Positions 38,583 to 47,315 of a stretch of 64,000 nucleotides of DNA are shown here, piece by piece; the first letter of the stretch is position 1, and every line of letters starts with the position of its first letter. Position numbers and translations under genes: made by a program. The notes beneath the pieces are model-generated. The model did no database searches and was not told the DNA's origin. It was given only the letters and a program-made list of their open reading frames with translations. Source of the stretch: an uncultured Poribacteria bacterium (lineage in GTDB: Bacteria > Poribacteria > WGA-4E > WGA-3G); contig OX638352.1 in NCBI GenBank assembly GCA_951813545.1, forward strand, positions 806,001 through 870,000, read 5' to 3'.

Positions 38583-39242
38583 ATGCGCTTCTGGAAGAAG
38601 TGGCGGAAGGCCGGCATCTCGGCAGATGATTTGAAGAAGGCAGAAATGTTGGAAGCTTATACGTGCTGGCTGAAAAACGAAAAGCTATCACGTAAGCAGA
38701 AACGTCTGCTAAAGGAAATCAATAATCTCCCGGAACTTCAGCCATTGAAACAATTAATAGACTTCTCACACTACCGCTTTGAGGAAAGAGAGAATGTCAT
38801 GCTGCCACCGGGTGCCGAGCAGCGGTCGAGAGAACGCGTGATGGCGGAAATTCGAGGCGAAGCATTGGAAACTGATCCTGTTTCCATAGACGGACTGGAA
38901 ATGCAACCCGGTTATAGCCCACAAGGTATGGGTAGCGAAACGACCGAAATTATGCAGGTTGACGCGTCTTTACCTAACGCAGATGCACTGCAGAAATGGG
39001 ACACTGAACAACCGACTGCATCCCCAGAGATGTTGAAACGTTACAACGCGATCCGGACGCTTTCCCGTTTGCACATCCGATTTGAACAGAAGGACGATGA
39101 TGTGTACGTCACAGATTTGGGTAGCTCCAATACAACCTACGTCGATAATGCACGCGTTGAAACACCGATCCTTATTCAAGACGGCTCTACTCTAAAATGT
39201 GGAAAAGTTAGTTTCAAAGTCGTTGATATTGAAAGGTCGTAA
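38583..39242 (+). CDS. FHA-domain protein downstream of the ECF sigma factor
   Basis: The C-terminal 60 residues carry the core of a forkhead-associated domain: LSRLHIRFEQ, then VTDLGSSNTTYVDN, in which SR-x-H and SSN-x-T are the phosphothreonine-binding residues. The usual initial GR strand is missing or unrecognisable, so binding may be altered. The N-terminal 100 residues are charged and helical (MRFWKKWRKAGISADDLKKAEMLE start), without a membrane segment or the HCC zinc motif of ZAS anti-sigma factors. Position behind the sigma gene suggests a regulator of it; that is inference only. A strong hairpin lies after the stop. Confidence 0.75.
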   Translation: MRFWKKWRKAGISADDLKKAEMLEAYTCWLKNEKLSRKQKRLLKEINNLPELQPLKQLIDFSHYRFEERENVMLPPGAEQRSRERVMAEIRGEALETDPVSIDGLEMQPGYSPQGMGSETTEIMQVDASLPNADALQKWDTEQPTASPEMLKRYNAIRTLSRLHIRFEQKDDDVYVTDLGSSNTTYVDNARVETPILIQDGSTLKCGKVSFKVVDIERS

Positions 39243-39267
39243 TTATAACACGGAGAAGGATTGCGTT

Positions 39268-39296
39268 GTGCATTAGGGCATAAGCCCTTAATGCAC
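39268..39296. repeat. hairpin between the FHA and metallopeptidase genes
   Basis: GTGCATTAGGGC (39268-39279) and GCCCTTAATGCAC (39284-39296) form a 12-bp stem with one bulged A and a four-base loop, ATAA. There is no T-tract, so it may reduce rather than end transcription into the next gene, or stabilise the upstream mRNA. Confidence 0.6.
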
Positions 39297-39316
39297 TACC
39301 ATTCCTCATAAAGGCT

Positions 39317-40354
39317 GTGCAGATAAGGCATACCCACCCATTAGCATTATCACATTTTCAACAAGCAACGCTCAGTTATAAACAGGCTTGCTATGTTGAG
39401 TCCATCCAACACTATCTCGCTGGCTTAAAATTAGGTGCGGCACAGCATCACTATATCTATGCGGATCTCGCGAAAGCGTACGAGATGGTTGGAGAATGGG
39501 ACACGGCATTGGCATGTCTAGACATCGCACTTCGGTTATGCCCAGAGTCGCCAACAGCCCTTAGGCGTAAAGCACGCATTCTTGATGAGAAAGCGTGTTA
39601 TAATACACTGATCTGTTTAGACGATTTTAAGAAACCACCTCCTCGAAAATTCCTGAAACAATTGCAAGAGAACACTACAAAATTCTCTAAACAAGTTGTA
39701 AATTCAGAATTTTTCAGTCTCACCTGTCAGTCTGAGATAAGCCCCCAAACGGTGTGGAACACCTGTCGACTCATTTGCCGAATCTACTCGGAACTGGGCG
39801 AAATGTTAGGGTGTTACCCTATTGCCCCGGTTCCTATCTCAATTGAAAATACAAACGGTACTGCTAGGTCCCAACATTCTCTGCCGAAATGGGCAAGTGG
39901 CTGCTACGATGGTAGCATTCGTTTGGCATACTGCACGGCTGGCGAACCTGTCCTCAGTATCTTATACGCGTTGCTACGACATGAGTGGGTTCATTTACTG
40001 ATTCATCACCTGGCACACGGATATTGCCCCGCATGGCTTGATGAGGGACTCGCACAAAGTATCGCCCGTCCTATGTTCCAGTCCGAACGGTTTGAATTGG
40101 AACAAGCAGTTCAGACGGAGCGTCTACTTCCGTTTGCCCTACTCAGCACACCATTTAGCCAACTCAGTCCAAAATACCGGAAATTGGCATACATCCAATC
40201 CACAGCGATAGTAGAATTTCTTATTCAACAATTCGGTTTCCCTAAAATTCGCAAGCTGCTTCACCAATTGAGCCACGGAATCCCAATTGAGACTGCAATT
40301 GAACAAGCGTTTGAACGAAGTTTGGAGGAAATCCCGCTGGCAGGCACATTCTAA
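39317..40354 (+). CDS. TPR-containing peptidase-MA-like metallopeptidase
   Basis: Residues 1-100 contain TPR-like helical pairs (HYIYADLAKAYEMVGEWDTALACLDIALRLCPESP). The C-terminal half has the zinc motif HEWVH (222-226), followed by WLDEGLAQ whose E243 is the expected third ligand, the gluzincin pattern of the peptidase-MA family. It lacks a clear signal peptide, although its gene neighbours are envelope proteins. Substrate unknown. Start GTG at 39317 has AAAGG just upstream; this is the only start consistent with the TPR region. Confidence 0.85.
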   Translation: MQIRHTHPLALSHFQQATLSYKQACYVESIQHYLAGLKLGAAQHHYIYADLAKAYEMVGEWDTALACLDIALRLCPESPTALRRKARILDEKACYNTLICLDDFKKPPPRKFLKQLQENTTKFSKQVVNSEFFSLTCQSEISPQTVWNTCRLICRIYSELGEMLGCYPIAPVPISIENTNGTARSQHSLPKWASGCYDGSIRLAYCTAGEPVLSILYALLRHEWVHLLIHHLAHGYCPAWLDEGLAQSIARPMFQSERFELEQAVQTERLLPFALLSTPFSQLSPKYRKLAYIQSTAIVEFLIQQFGFPKIRKLLHQLSHGIPIETAIEQAFERSLEEIPLAGTF

Positions 40355-40392
40355 CGCGCAATTCGCAAATTTCCCACACTGAAACATTCAAA

Positions 40393-40887
40393 ATGACGAA
40401 ACTTGATATCGGTATTCTCATTCTTGTTGGGTTGGCTGGCATAAGTTGCTGCCGTGCTGGTTTCACCCGAAGTGTTTGGGGTGTGTTCGTAATCGGCTTG
40501 GGTTTCTTTATCGCCTGTCAATTTTGGGGTCAACTCGCGGTGTTTCTCCAGAAGTTCGTGAGGGATCCGACCTGGGCAAAATGGTTAAGTATTGTTGTCA
40601 TTGTCCTCGCCACTTCTATTCTTGTTGACTCACTCTTTGAGCGTATCCAGCGGATTCTTGAAAAAGGAGTTTTGGGTTGGGTCAACCGTTTGCTCGGACT
40701 CGGTTTCGGCATTGCTTCAGGCGGACTCGTTATCGCCGCCGCACTTATCCTACTCAACATATATGGCGGCGACGGTCTTAAAAACGAGATTGCAAATTCC
40801 CGTTTTGCCCCACAACTCATGGACATCGGTAATAGCGTTTGGGCAGTCAGTAAAGAACAGGTGCAAAAGCAACTCGATACCGAATGA
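40393..40887 (+). CDS. CvpA family membrane protein
   Basis: A 164-residue protein with four predicted membrane helices (about 5-22, 27-50, 65-85 and 95-125), in the pattern of the CvpA/colicin V production family. E. coli CvpA is required for colicin V secretion and affects envelope stress tolerance; the molecular function is unknown. The stop codon overlaps the next start (ATGA, 40884-40887), so translation is coupled to the TPR/membrane protein that follows. Confidence 0.85.
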   Translation: MTKLDIGILILVGLAGISCCRAGFTRSVWGVFVIGLGFFIACQFWGQLAVFLQKFVRDPTWAKWLSIVVIVLATSILVDSLFERIQRILEKGVLGWVNRLLGLGFGIASGGLVIAAALILLNIYGGDGLKNEIANSRFAPQLMDIGNSVWAVSKEQVQKQLDTE

Positions 40888-41831
40888 AAACCATTTTCTC
40901 CATTTCAACACAATATAGATTTGTAAGCTGTGCCCTACATCTTATCCTCTTATGCGCGCTCGCATCGCCTGCGGTAGCCATCAAATCCGATTTTGCAGAT
41001 TCGCTCTTCCAAGAGGGCGATTATCTCAACGCCGCTCACGAATATAAGCGACTTCTCTTTTCACATCCCGATGCACCGCAAATTGATTTCGTAGCATTTC
41101 GCGTTGCTGCATCCTACCAGAACACAGGTAAATTGGAAAACGCGATCCGCGCCTATCAACTTCTGATCAATACCTATCCAAAAAGTATCCTCGTCGCGCG
41201 TGCGAAAAACAATATCGCTCAGTGTCATGTTCTATTAGGGAATAGCAAGCAAGGTCTTGCATCACTGACACGGTTTCTCTCGGAGCACAAGGAGAGCAGT
41301 TTGGCACCACGAGCACATTTTACAATCGGAATGCTCCATATAGACAACGGAGAATGGGCACAAGCGAACAGCGTCTGGAACGATGTCTTTTTAACCTATC
41401 CAGAGAGTCCTTTTGCGAAAGTCAGCGAGAAATTAGTACACACAGTAAAAAACGCTGACGCACTGCCGCGCCGTTCTCCGACTATTGCGGGCGCGCTTTC
41501 AGCGTTGATACCGGGAAGTGGACAGGTTTATAGTGGATGGACAATGAACGGTCTCTACGCTTTTGTTAGTGTGGCAGTGTTAGGGAGCGCAAGCTTTTAT
41601 TACGCCGATCAAGAACGTTACGAAGTTGCCATTCCGGTTGGCGTGCTTGGGCTGTTTCTCTATGGAAACAGTATCCATCAGAGTATCCAGACGGCACGCG
41701 CCTTCAACCTTCAACAGGAGCAACACTTTCGCAATCAACTCCAACAGGAAATCCGGGATTCAGGACTATTCGGAACAATATCGCCTCCGAAAGATCAGAT
41801 AGCACTCGTCCTATGGAAATCAAGGTTCTGA
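40884..41831 (+). CDS. TPR protein with C-terminal membrane segment (tandem paralog A)
   Basis: A signal-like hydrophobic stretch (residues 9-33, ending ASPAVA) precedes TPR-like repeats (DSLFQEGDYLNAAHEYKRLLFSHP, IRAYQLLINTYP, LTRFLSEHK). After residue 190 come SPTIAGALSALIPGSGQVYSGW and two membrane helices, a PGSGQxYxG pattern seen in DUF5683 and TM2-like domains. The architecture is exported TPR scaffold plus membrane domain. It overlaps the cvpA stop and is followed 1 bp later by a shorter paralog. Exact role not recognisable. Confidence 0.75.
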   Translation: MKTIFSISTQYRFVSCALHLILLCALASPAVAIKSDFADSLFQEGDYLNAAHEYKRLLFSHPDAPQIDFVAFRVAASYQNTGKLENAIRAYQLLINTYPKSILVARAKNNIAQCHVLLGNSKQGLASLTRFLSEHKESSLAPRAHFTIGMLHIDNGEWAQANSVWNDVFLTYPESPFAKVSEKLVHTVKNADALPRRSPTIAGALSALIPGSGQVYSGWTMNGLYAFVSVAVLGSASFYYADQERYEVAIPVGVLGLFLYGNSIHQSIQTARAFNLQQEQHFRNQLQQEIRDSGLFGTISPPKDQIALVLWKSRF

Positions 41832-41832
41832 T

Positions 41833-42693
41833 ATGATGACTACAAGTCTTCTAATCTCTATCATAGTTTTTGCGACGAGTGGAACTACTGAGGCAGCGAT
41901 CCAGCAATACCGCTACGCAGAGCAACTTTTTGAATCGGGCGACTATCAAGCAGCGAGACGTGAGTATAAACGGATTCTGTTTTATCAACCTGACACGGAA
42001 TTCAAAGATGTAGCGGATTATCGGATTGCGCAGAGTTATTACTACCAGAACGAACCTGGCCGTGCGGAACATCTGTTTCATGAATTCTCAGCGACCCACT
42101 CGAATTCACCTCTCCGGTTCCAGAGTCAATTGATGATTGGACAACTCCATTTTGATGCGAGGTCGTATTCACTGGCGCGGACCGCGCTCTTTGAACTTCT
42201 ACACTCAAGTGAGGACACGGAAGTCGTGGCAGCGGCACACTATCTGCGCGGCTGGTGTTACGTCTATACAAGTGAGTGGAATAAGGCTATTACAGAACTA
42301 CGGCGAGCGGATACCCTTCAGACGAATACACTGCAAAGAAAAAAGGCGCGTCAATTGGCAGACACACTCCTTGAAGAAACACCGCTACCCTACAAATCAC
42401 CCCAAATCGCAGGATGGCTCTCAACAATCATCCCCGGGAGCGGGCAGCTCTATGTCGGAAGAGTCAAAGAAAGCATTCTCGCAGCAGCCCTAAGCGGAAC
42501 GTTCATTTATCTTGCAGTGGATGCAATTCGTGAACGCCGCTATGTTGACTGCACCAGTGTCTCTCTCATTGGGTGGCAATTCTACTGGGGAAACCGCATT
42601 AATGCCCAACGATTTGCATCCGAATACAACAAAAATCGTGAACAGGAATTGATTCAAATGCTGAAACGCCAAGTCAAAGCGATTTCACCGTAG
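41833..42693 (+). CDS. TPR protein with C-terminal membrane segment (tandem paralog B)
   Basis: A 286-residue paralog of the preceding gene with the same order: signal-like N-terminus ending TTEAA, TPRs (AEQLFESGDYQAARREYKRILFYQP, AEHLFHEFSATHS), then SPQIAGWLSTIIPGSGQLYVG and two membrane segments. The shared PGSGQ-Y-G element and same relative layout show tandem duplication followed by strong divergence. The two ATG codons at 41833 and 41836 are adjacent; either could be used. It ends the six-gene run that starts with the sigma factor. Confidence 0.75.
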   Translation: MMTTSLLISIIVFATSGTTEAAIQQYRYAEQLFESGDYQAARREYKRILFYQPDTEFKDVADYRIAQSYYYQNEPGRAEHLFHEFSATHSNSPLRFQSQLMIGQLHFDARSYSLARTALFELLHSSEDTEVVAAAHYLRGWCYVYTSEWNKAITELRRADTLQTNTLQRKKARQLADTLLEETPLPYKSPQIAGWLSTIIPGSGQLYVGRVKESILAAALSGTFIYLAVDAIRERRYVDCTSVSLIGWQFYWGNRINAQRFASEYNKNREQELIQMLKRQVKAISP

Positions 42694-42710
42694 CAGCAAA
42701 TGCCGTCCGT

Positions 42711-43346
42711 TTACCACACCGCCTGCTTGAGGAATTCTAACGCCATCAAAGTATGCCCCTCTGCGTTCGGATGAACGCCGTCTTGGGTTGTCCAGAGGGC
42801 ACCGGGACGGGCAGCGACTGCACTGTCAAACGCTGCATTGGTTGGAATCAACCGGGCGTCAAACTCCTCCGCGAGTCTGTGGATACTGACGTTATAAGCA
42901 TCTACGGCTAACGGACGTGGAGCGTCAACATCTTCTTCAATATAAAAGATTTCAAAGAGGAACAGTGAGGCGTTTAATTCGGTTTTCGCACGTGTGAGAA
43001 TCCGTCGATAACACGCTTCCCAAACCGGCAAGTAGTCCTCCGTCGAAACGCCTTCCCCGTGTTGTCGACTTGCATTGTTAATGCCGATCTTCACCGAAAG
43101 CCATTTCGGTTTTTCGTCAATGACATCGACATCCCACCGATTTTCCAAACCCTCAACGATATCCCCGCCAATGCCTTTATTGACATAGGTGATATGACGT
43201 TCTGGATATTTTGCGGTGATAAGTTCGGTTATTTTACGGACGTAGCCGTGCCCCAAGGGTGCGTGTGCATCTCGTCGTCCACAATCTGTAATACTGTCCC
43301 CGATAAAGAGCACTTTATCTCCAGATTCAAACAATAAATTATTCAC
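42711..43346 (-). CDS. SGNH/GDSL-family hydrolase
   Basis: A 211-residue esterase-like protein without a signal peptide. Block I is FIGDSITDCGRR with the nucleophile S18, the later GINNASR region provides the oxyanion Asn, and DGVHPNAEGH near residue 190 holds the catalytic Asp and His. Members deacetylate sugars or cleave lipids; the specific substrate is unknown. The minus-strand start is preceded by AGGAGGTAC, a strong ribosome binding site. A GTCAGTT-type array lies 25-60 bp upstream. Confidence 0.9.
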   Translation of the reverse strand: MNNLLFESGDKVLFIGDSITDCGRRDAHAPLGHGYVRKITELITAKYPERHITYVNKGIGGDIVEGLENRWDVDVIDEKPKWLSVKIGINNASRQHGEGVSTEDYLPVWEACYRRILTRAKTELNASLFLFEIFYIEEDVDAPRPLAVDAYNVSIHRLAEEFDARLIPTNAAFDSAVAARPGALWTTQDGVHPNAEGHTLMALEFLKQAVW

Positions 43347-43370
43347 AAAGTACCTCCTGATGTGATATAC

Positions 43371-43405
43371 TTATTAATTGTCAGTGTTCAGTTGTCAGTT
43401 GTCAG
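43371..43405. repeat. GTCAGTT-type short tandem array
   Basis: At least four imperfect units (TTGTCAG, TGTTCAG, TTGTCAG, TTGTCAG) lie in the divergent gap between the SGNH gene and thiE. Confidence 0.7.
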
Positions 43406-43473
43406 AAAGAAGAGCCTCCTTCTTACCGATAACCTATAACTTTAATCTATCACATTTTGGATGACATGCCAAC

Positions 43474-44103
43474 ATGAAAAACATCGGCGTTCTACACGTC
43501 ATTACGGACACAACGCTGCAATCTCGATTTACACACGCCGAACTGGCGGAACTTGCAATCAAAGGTGGCGCGGATACGGTGCAATTTCGGCAGAAACAGG
43601 GAACAACGCGTGAATTGGTAGCAATCGCACAACAGATGCAAGCCGTATGCACACGCGACAATGTGCCATTGATCGTGAACGATAGAGCCGACATCGCGCT
43701 GGCTGTTGGAGCAGCAGGCGCACATTTTGGACAAGACGACATGCCTGTCTCCATCGGAAGACAGATTCTATCCTCAAAGGCGATCCTTGGCGCATCTGCA
43801 CGAACCGAGGAGAAAATACTTGAGGCAATCTCAGAAGGTGCCGACTATATCGGATTCGGACCCATCTATGGCACCTCTTCAAAAGCGGATGCAGAAGCAG
43901 CGAAAGGATTAGGACGACTTCGCCGAATGTGCGACATCGCAGCATGTCCCGTCATCGCTATCGGCGGTATTAGCTTACAAAACGCGGGCGAAGTTATTCG
44001 GGCAGGAGCACACGGTATCGCGGTAATCTCTGCTGTCTGCGCACACGCCGAACCAGATGTTGCAACTCAGGAATTACTGAGTGAAATCCAAGGGGCGAAG
44101 TAA
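43474..44103 (+). CDS. thiE: thiamine phosphate synthase
   Basis: ThiE joins HMP pyrophosphate and the thiazole phosphate carboxylate to give thiamine phosphate. The TIM-barrel enzyme shows VQFRQKQGT (diphosphate end), IVNDRADIAL, AHFGQDDMP, IGFGPIYGTSSK and the phosphate-binding loop IAIGGIS. Length 209 is normal. No other thiamine genes and no TPP riboswitch are visible here. The start ATG has only a weak ribosome binding site. It is followed by a DUF2851 gene with a few bases between. Confidence 0.93.
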   Translation: MKNIGVLHVITDTTLQSRFTHAELAELAIKGGADTVQFRQKQGTTRELVAIAQQMQAVCTRDNVPLIVNDRADIALAVGAAGAHFGQDDMPVSIGRQILSSKAILGASARTEEKILEAISEGADYIGFGPIYGTSSKADAEAAKGLGRLRRMCDIAACPVIAIGGISLQNAGEVIRAGAHGIAVISAVCAHAEPDVATQELLSEIQGAK

Positions 44104-44110
44104 AGAAAAA

Positions 44111-45580
44111 ATGGAAGCCGATATGAGTAATATAACCAAAATTGAGAATGTCCTTAAACTTTTCAGAGAGATTGACGAGACCTATAAACCTGACTTGGAT
44201 AAAATTGACGAGGCATTCGTTCAGAAATTGTGGTTTGAGCAACGTTTTTTCAATACCAACATGGAAACAATTGATAGGCGACCAATTCGTGTGCTAAAGC
44301 CGGGCATCTGGAACTATGAGGAAGGTCCCGATTTTATGCACGCTGAGATTGAAATTGATGGAAAACTCTATATCGGTGATGTTGAAATTCATGTTCGATC
44401 TTCGGAATGGTACGCGCATAAACACCACCTCAATTCCAGATACAACCGCGTTATTCTGCATGCGGTGTTTTTTAACGACGACTTCAATCTACGGACACGG
44501 CTTCAGAATGGAAAACGTATTCCAACCGTAGAATTGCTGAAATGGGTTGCTGTAGATACAGGGGATCTATACGACGATACCAAAGATACAACAACCGATG
44601 GTTTGTGTCGAATAACCGGAAAGCAGCTGAATATAGAAGCCTTGAAAGGCGTTTTTGAATCGCTCGGACGTGAACGCTTTTTAGAAAAGACGGAGTCAAT
44701 GCGCCTGTTAAGAACACGTCTCGATTTCGAGCAGCTTCTCTATGAAGGTATTATGGAGGCATTGGGGTATGAACGCAATAGTAAGGCGTTGCGCGAGTTA
44801 GCACAGCATGTCCCTTTCGCCGACTTCGATCAAAAATCTGAGTTAGAGATCCAAGCGATGCTCTTTGGAGTTGCCGGTCTTTTGCCATCACAACGAGAGA
44901 AACCGCCACTACCAGAAGTGACAGACGATCCGAGTATTGTCGCCTTAGAAAAATTATGGCGTGTTTCGGAATACGCTGAGCTGCCGTCACGTATGACAGA
45001 AGCGCGCTGGAGTTTTACAGGGAGACCTTTCAATCACCCCACCCGACGTATTGCGGCGATGAGCCAGTTAATCCATCACTGTCAAGGCAGTCTGATGATG
45101 TACTTTCTGCCAACATGTGAAAAAGCAGCAACAGCGGATACACTAAAGTCGCTGCGAACTATAGAAAAAGAACTCCGCTCACTGCTGACACTTGAACCTA
45201 CCGGCTATTGGGAAACGCATTCTAACTTTGGAACTGACAGCAGCAAAGCAGGACTGATTGGCAATAATCGGGCTGTGGACATTATTATCAATAAAATCTT
45301 ACCAGTTGCCTATATTTGGGCAGTTGAAGCGGGAAGTCAGCAACTGCAGGAGGCAGTTCTACGACTCTACAACGTCGGTTCCAAATCAACAGGGAACAAG
45401 ATTATCCGTAAAGTTGACGAACAGATTTTCACGACAGAGGCACAACAGATGCGTCATTTGAAACCGACCGCCAAAATTGAGCAAGGCATCATCCGTCTCC
45501 ACAAAAATTATTGTGCTGATTGGCTCTGCGACCTCTGCCCTATTTTGGAACACGATGCAGTTCTCCCGGAGGAACGTTAG
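44111..45580 (+). CDS. DUF2851 family protein
   Basis: The segment LWFEQRFFNTNMETIDRRPIRVLKPG, then PDFMHAEIEIDG, GDVEIHVRSSEWYAHKH and RVILHAVFF, is characteristic of the DUF2851 family, whose function is unknown. A C-terminal LHKNYC and CDLCPIL with clustered cysteines could bind a metal. The frame is open from 44081 inside thiE; the ATG at 44111 (or 44123) behind AAGGGG is more likely. It directly precedes a methyltransferase gene, 1 bp apart, so co-transcription is certain. Confidence 0.82.
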   Translation: MEADMSNITKIENVLKLFREIDETYKPDLDKIDEAFVQKLWFEQRFFNTNMETIDRRPIRVLKPGIWNYEEGPDFMHAEIEIDGKLYIGDVEIHVRSSEWYAHKHHLNSRYNRVILHAVFFNDDFNLRTRLQNGKRIPTVELLKWVAVDTGDLYDDTKDTTTDGLCRITGKQLNIEALKGVFESLGRERFLEKTESMRLLRTRLDFEQLLYEGIMEALGYERNSKALRELAQHVPFADFDQKSELEIQAMLFGVAGLLPSQREKPPLPEVTDDPSIVALEKLWRVSEYAELPSRMTEARWSFTGRPFNHPTRRIAAMSQLIHHCQGSLMMYFLPTCEKAATADTLKSLRTIEKELRSLLTLEPTGYWETHSNFGTDSSKAGLIGNNRAVDIIINKILPVAYIWAVEAGSQQLQEAVLRLYNVGSKSTGNKIIRKVDEQIFTTEAQQMRHLKPTAKIEQGIIRLHKNYCADWLCDLCPILEHDAVLPEER

Positions 45581-45581
45581 T

Positions 45582-46385
45582 ATGGATTCGCAAACTAAAC
45601 CGTTGACGGATGAATCCTACTGGACAACACTTTGGGACGGACAACAGCATAAAGTTCGCCACCTACGATGGGCTTATGTAGCGAACCGTCAACTCGCCCA
45701 GTTGTTTAAACGTGCGCTCACAGACTTTAAACAACCAACGTTAATTGAGTTGGGATGCGCCGATTCGCTGTGGCTCCCCTATCTTGCTCAACAATACGAA
45801 AGCAATTGTTATGGTGTCGATTTCTCAGAGTTGGGGTGTCAACTTTCACAACGGAACCTTGCCCGTGCGGGTGTGAAAGGCACAATCATCTGTGAAGATC
45901 TATTTGCGTTTGCCAAAAAACAGCGTTCGATGTTCGATTTTGTTTATTCAATGGGATTAATCGAACATTTTGACACGTCGCAAGCGATCTTGGAGGAGAT
46001 GTACAGCCTTCTCAAGCCGGGTGGAACAATGTTCACGGTAACACCGAACCTGCGTGGTATGTATACACCGATAGCCCGGGTCGCGAGTCCGAAACTCCTC
46101 GCGACACATAAGGTAATTCTGCCGACTGACCTCGATGCAGCATTACGAGAAACAGGATTTCAGGTCACAGAGTTTGGGTATACAGGCGGCCCATTGAAGT
46201 TGAGCGTTGTTGATTATTCACCGTGGCGAGCAGTCATCGGTAAGTGGGGTCATGAAGTGCTCTGTAAGTGTGTCAATCTGACAGATATTGTCGTTGGCAA
46301 TCTACTCGCGGGACTTCGCGTGCCAAATCAGCAGTTGACTTCGCCCTATGTGTACGCCCTCTGTACAAAGCCAAATTCGGAGTGA
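45582..46385 (+). CDS. class I SAM-dependent methyltransferase
   Basis: Motif I, LIELGCADSLWLPYLA, and the VDFSELG segment bind S-adenosylmethionine; FDFVYSMGLIEHFD is the post-I/II region, typical of small-molecule methyltransferases. 267 residues from the ATG at 45582, which follows GGAGG (45568-45572) at the end of the DUF2851 gene. The LLKPGGTMFTVTPN segment is the classic motif III. Substrate unknown; the family includes quinone, lipid and natural-product methylases. Confidence 0.9.
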   Translation: MDSQTKPLTDESYWTTLWDGQQHKVRHLRWAYVANRQLAQLFKRALTDFKQPTLIELGCADSLWLPYLAQQYESNCYGVDFSELGCQLSQRNLARAGVKGTIICEDLFAFAKKQRSMFDFVYSMGLIEHFDTSQAILEEMYSLLKPGGTMFTVTPNLRGMYTPIARVASPKLLATHKVILPTDLDAALRETGFQVTEFGYTGGPLKLSVVDYSPWRAVIGKWGHEVLCKCVNLTDIVVGNLLAGLRVPNQQLTSPYVYALCTKPNSE

Positions 46386-46492
46386 TTCAAGAACACGGTA
46401 ATATTTTTTACATATTAGCAAATTTCACTGTTGAATTTTATATTTCAAAACCCAACGAGATTGGAAGTTAGAAAAGACTCAAACGTGTGGGA

Positions 46493-46507
46493 GGGCTTTG
46501 TAAGCCC
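46493..46507. repeat. short hairpin (GGGCTT type)
   Basis: GGGCTT and AAGCCC with a 3-nt loop lie 36 bp upstream of the LamG gene. It may belong to the dispersed palindrome family but is the shortest copy. Confidence 0.45.
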
Positions 46508-46542
46508 GAAACTACAATCTAACCTAAATAGGAGAATCTCTC

Positions 46543-47262
46543 ATGAAAACATTGTGTATTTTGACGATTATGTTACTTTGTGTCTCTATTGCTATAGCAG
46601 AGGAGACCTTCTTTTCTGCGTTAGAGAGCAAAGCGGAAGTTGAAAAAGAGGGCGGCACCGTTGATGGCGGGAGCTTCAAGCCGGGTAAATTTGGCAATGG
46701 TTTTGTTAGTGAAGCAGTCGGAGATGTTATCCACTTCCCCGTGGAAGACCGCTTCGTCAACCTCGATGAAGGCACCGTTGAGTTATGGGTAACGATGGGA
46801 TTTGACGCCAACGAGGTTACAGGTGAACTTTTCGTGTTCATGACTTACAAACGTGGTACGGACGCAATATTTTTACAGTTTAACAACGGCGGGATCGCAC
46901 AGATGCGGATTAAAAGTGCTGGATCATGGCATAACGCCAACAGTGCTGCACTTAACTGGAAAACGGGCGATCATCACCACATGGCGGGGACATGGGGACC
47001 CGACGGCTTGAAACTTTACTTAGACGGCAGGCTTGAAGGTGAAGCACCCTTCAAAAAGGGACCCACCGTGTTCTCGGAAACCTTTGAGGTTAACAACGCT
47101 TCGCCGCCGGATCCAAAATTCCCGACGAATTGTGTCGTTGACGGGCTGCGGCTCTCTGATCATCAGAAAGAACCCGATGAATTCGTAATGGACGATCCCG
47201 CGGATGTTCAACCGATCGGAAAACTCGCAACAACATGGGCACGGCTTAAGCGCACCAAGTAA
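46543..47262 (+). CDS. exported LamG/concanavalin-A-like domain protein
   Basis: Residues 1-19 form a signal peptide (MKTLCILTIMLLCVSIAIA). The rest folds as a laminin-G/concanavalin-type beta sandwich: VEDRFVNLDEGTVELWVTMGF, HHHMAGTWGPDGLKLYLDG and VDGLRLSDHQ are typical LamG strands. Length 239. Likely secreted and carbohydrate- or surface-binding. The sialidase follows 53 bp downstream, past a hairpin. A second exported LamG protein at 49843 shares the C-terminal KLTTTW-R-K-like ending (KLATTWARLKRTK here). Confidence 0.85.
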   Translation: MKTLCILTIMLLCVSIAIAEETFFSALESKAEVEKEGGTVDGGSFKPGKFGNGFVSEAVGDVIHFPVEDRFVNLDEGTVELWVTMGFDANEVTGELFVFMTYKRGTDAIFLQFNNGGIAQMRIKSAGSWHNANSAALNWKTGDHHHMAGTWGPDGLKLYLDGRLEGEAPFKKGPTVFSETFEVNNASPPDPKFPTNCVVDGLRLSDHQKEPDEFVMDDPADVQPIGKLATTWARLKRTK

Positions 47263-47271
47263 CAATCAACG

Positions 47272-47295
47272 AGGGACGGTTTAACATCCGTCCCT
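47272..47295. repeat. hairpin upstream of the sialidase gene
   Basis: AGGGACGG (47272-47279) and CCGTCCCT (47288-47295) form a perfect 8-bp stem with an 8-nt loop, between the LamG stop and the sialidase start. Confidence 0.6.
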
Positions 47296-47315
47296 ATCTA
47301 AGGAAGGCTATAAGT

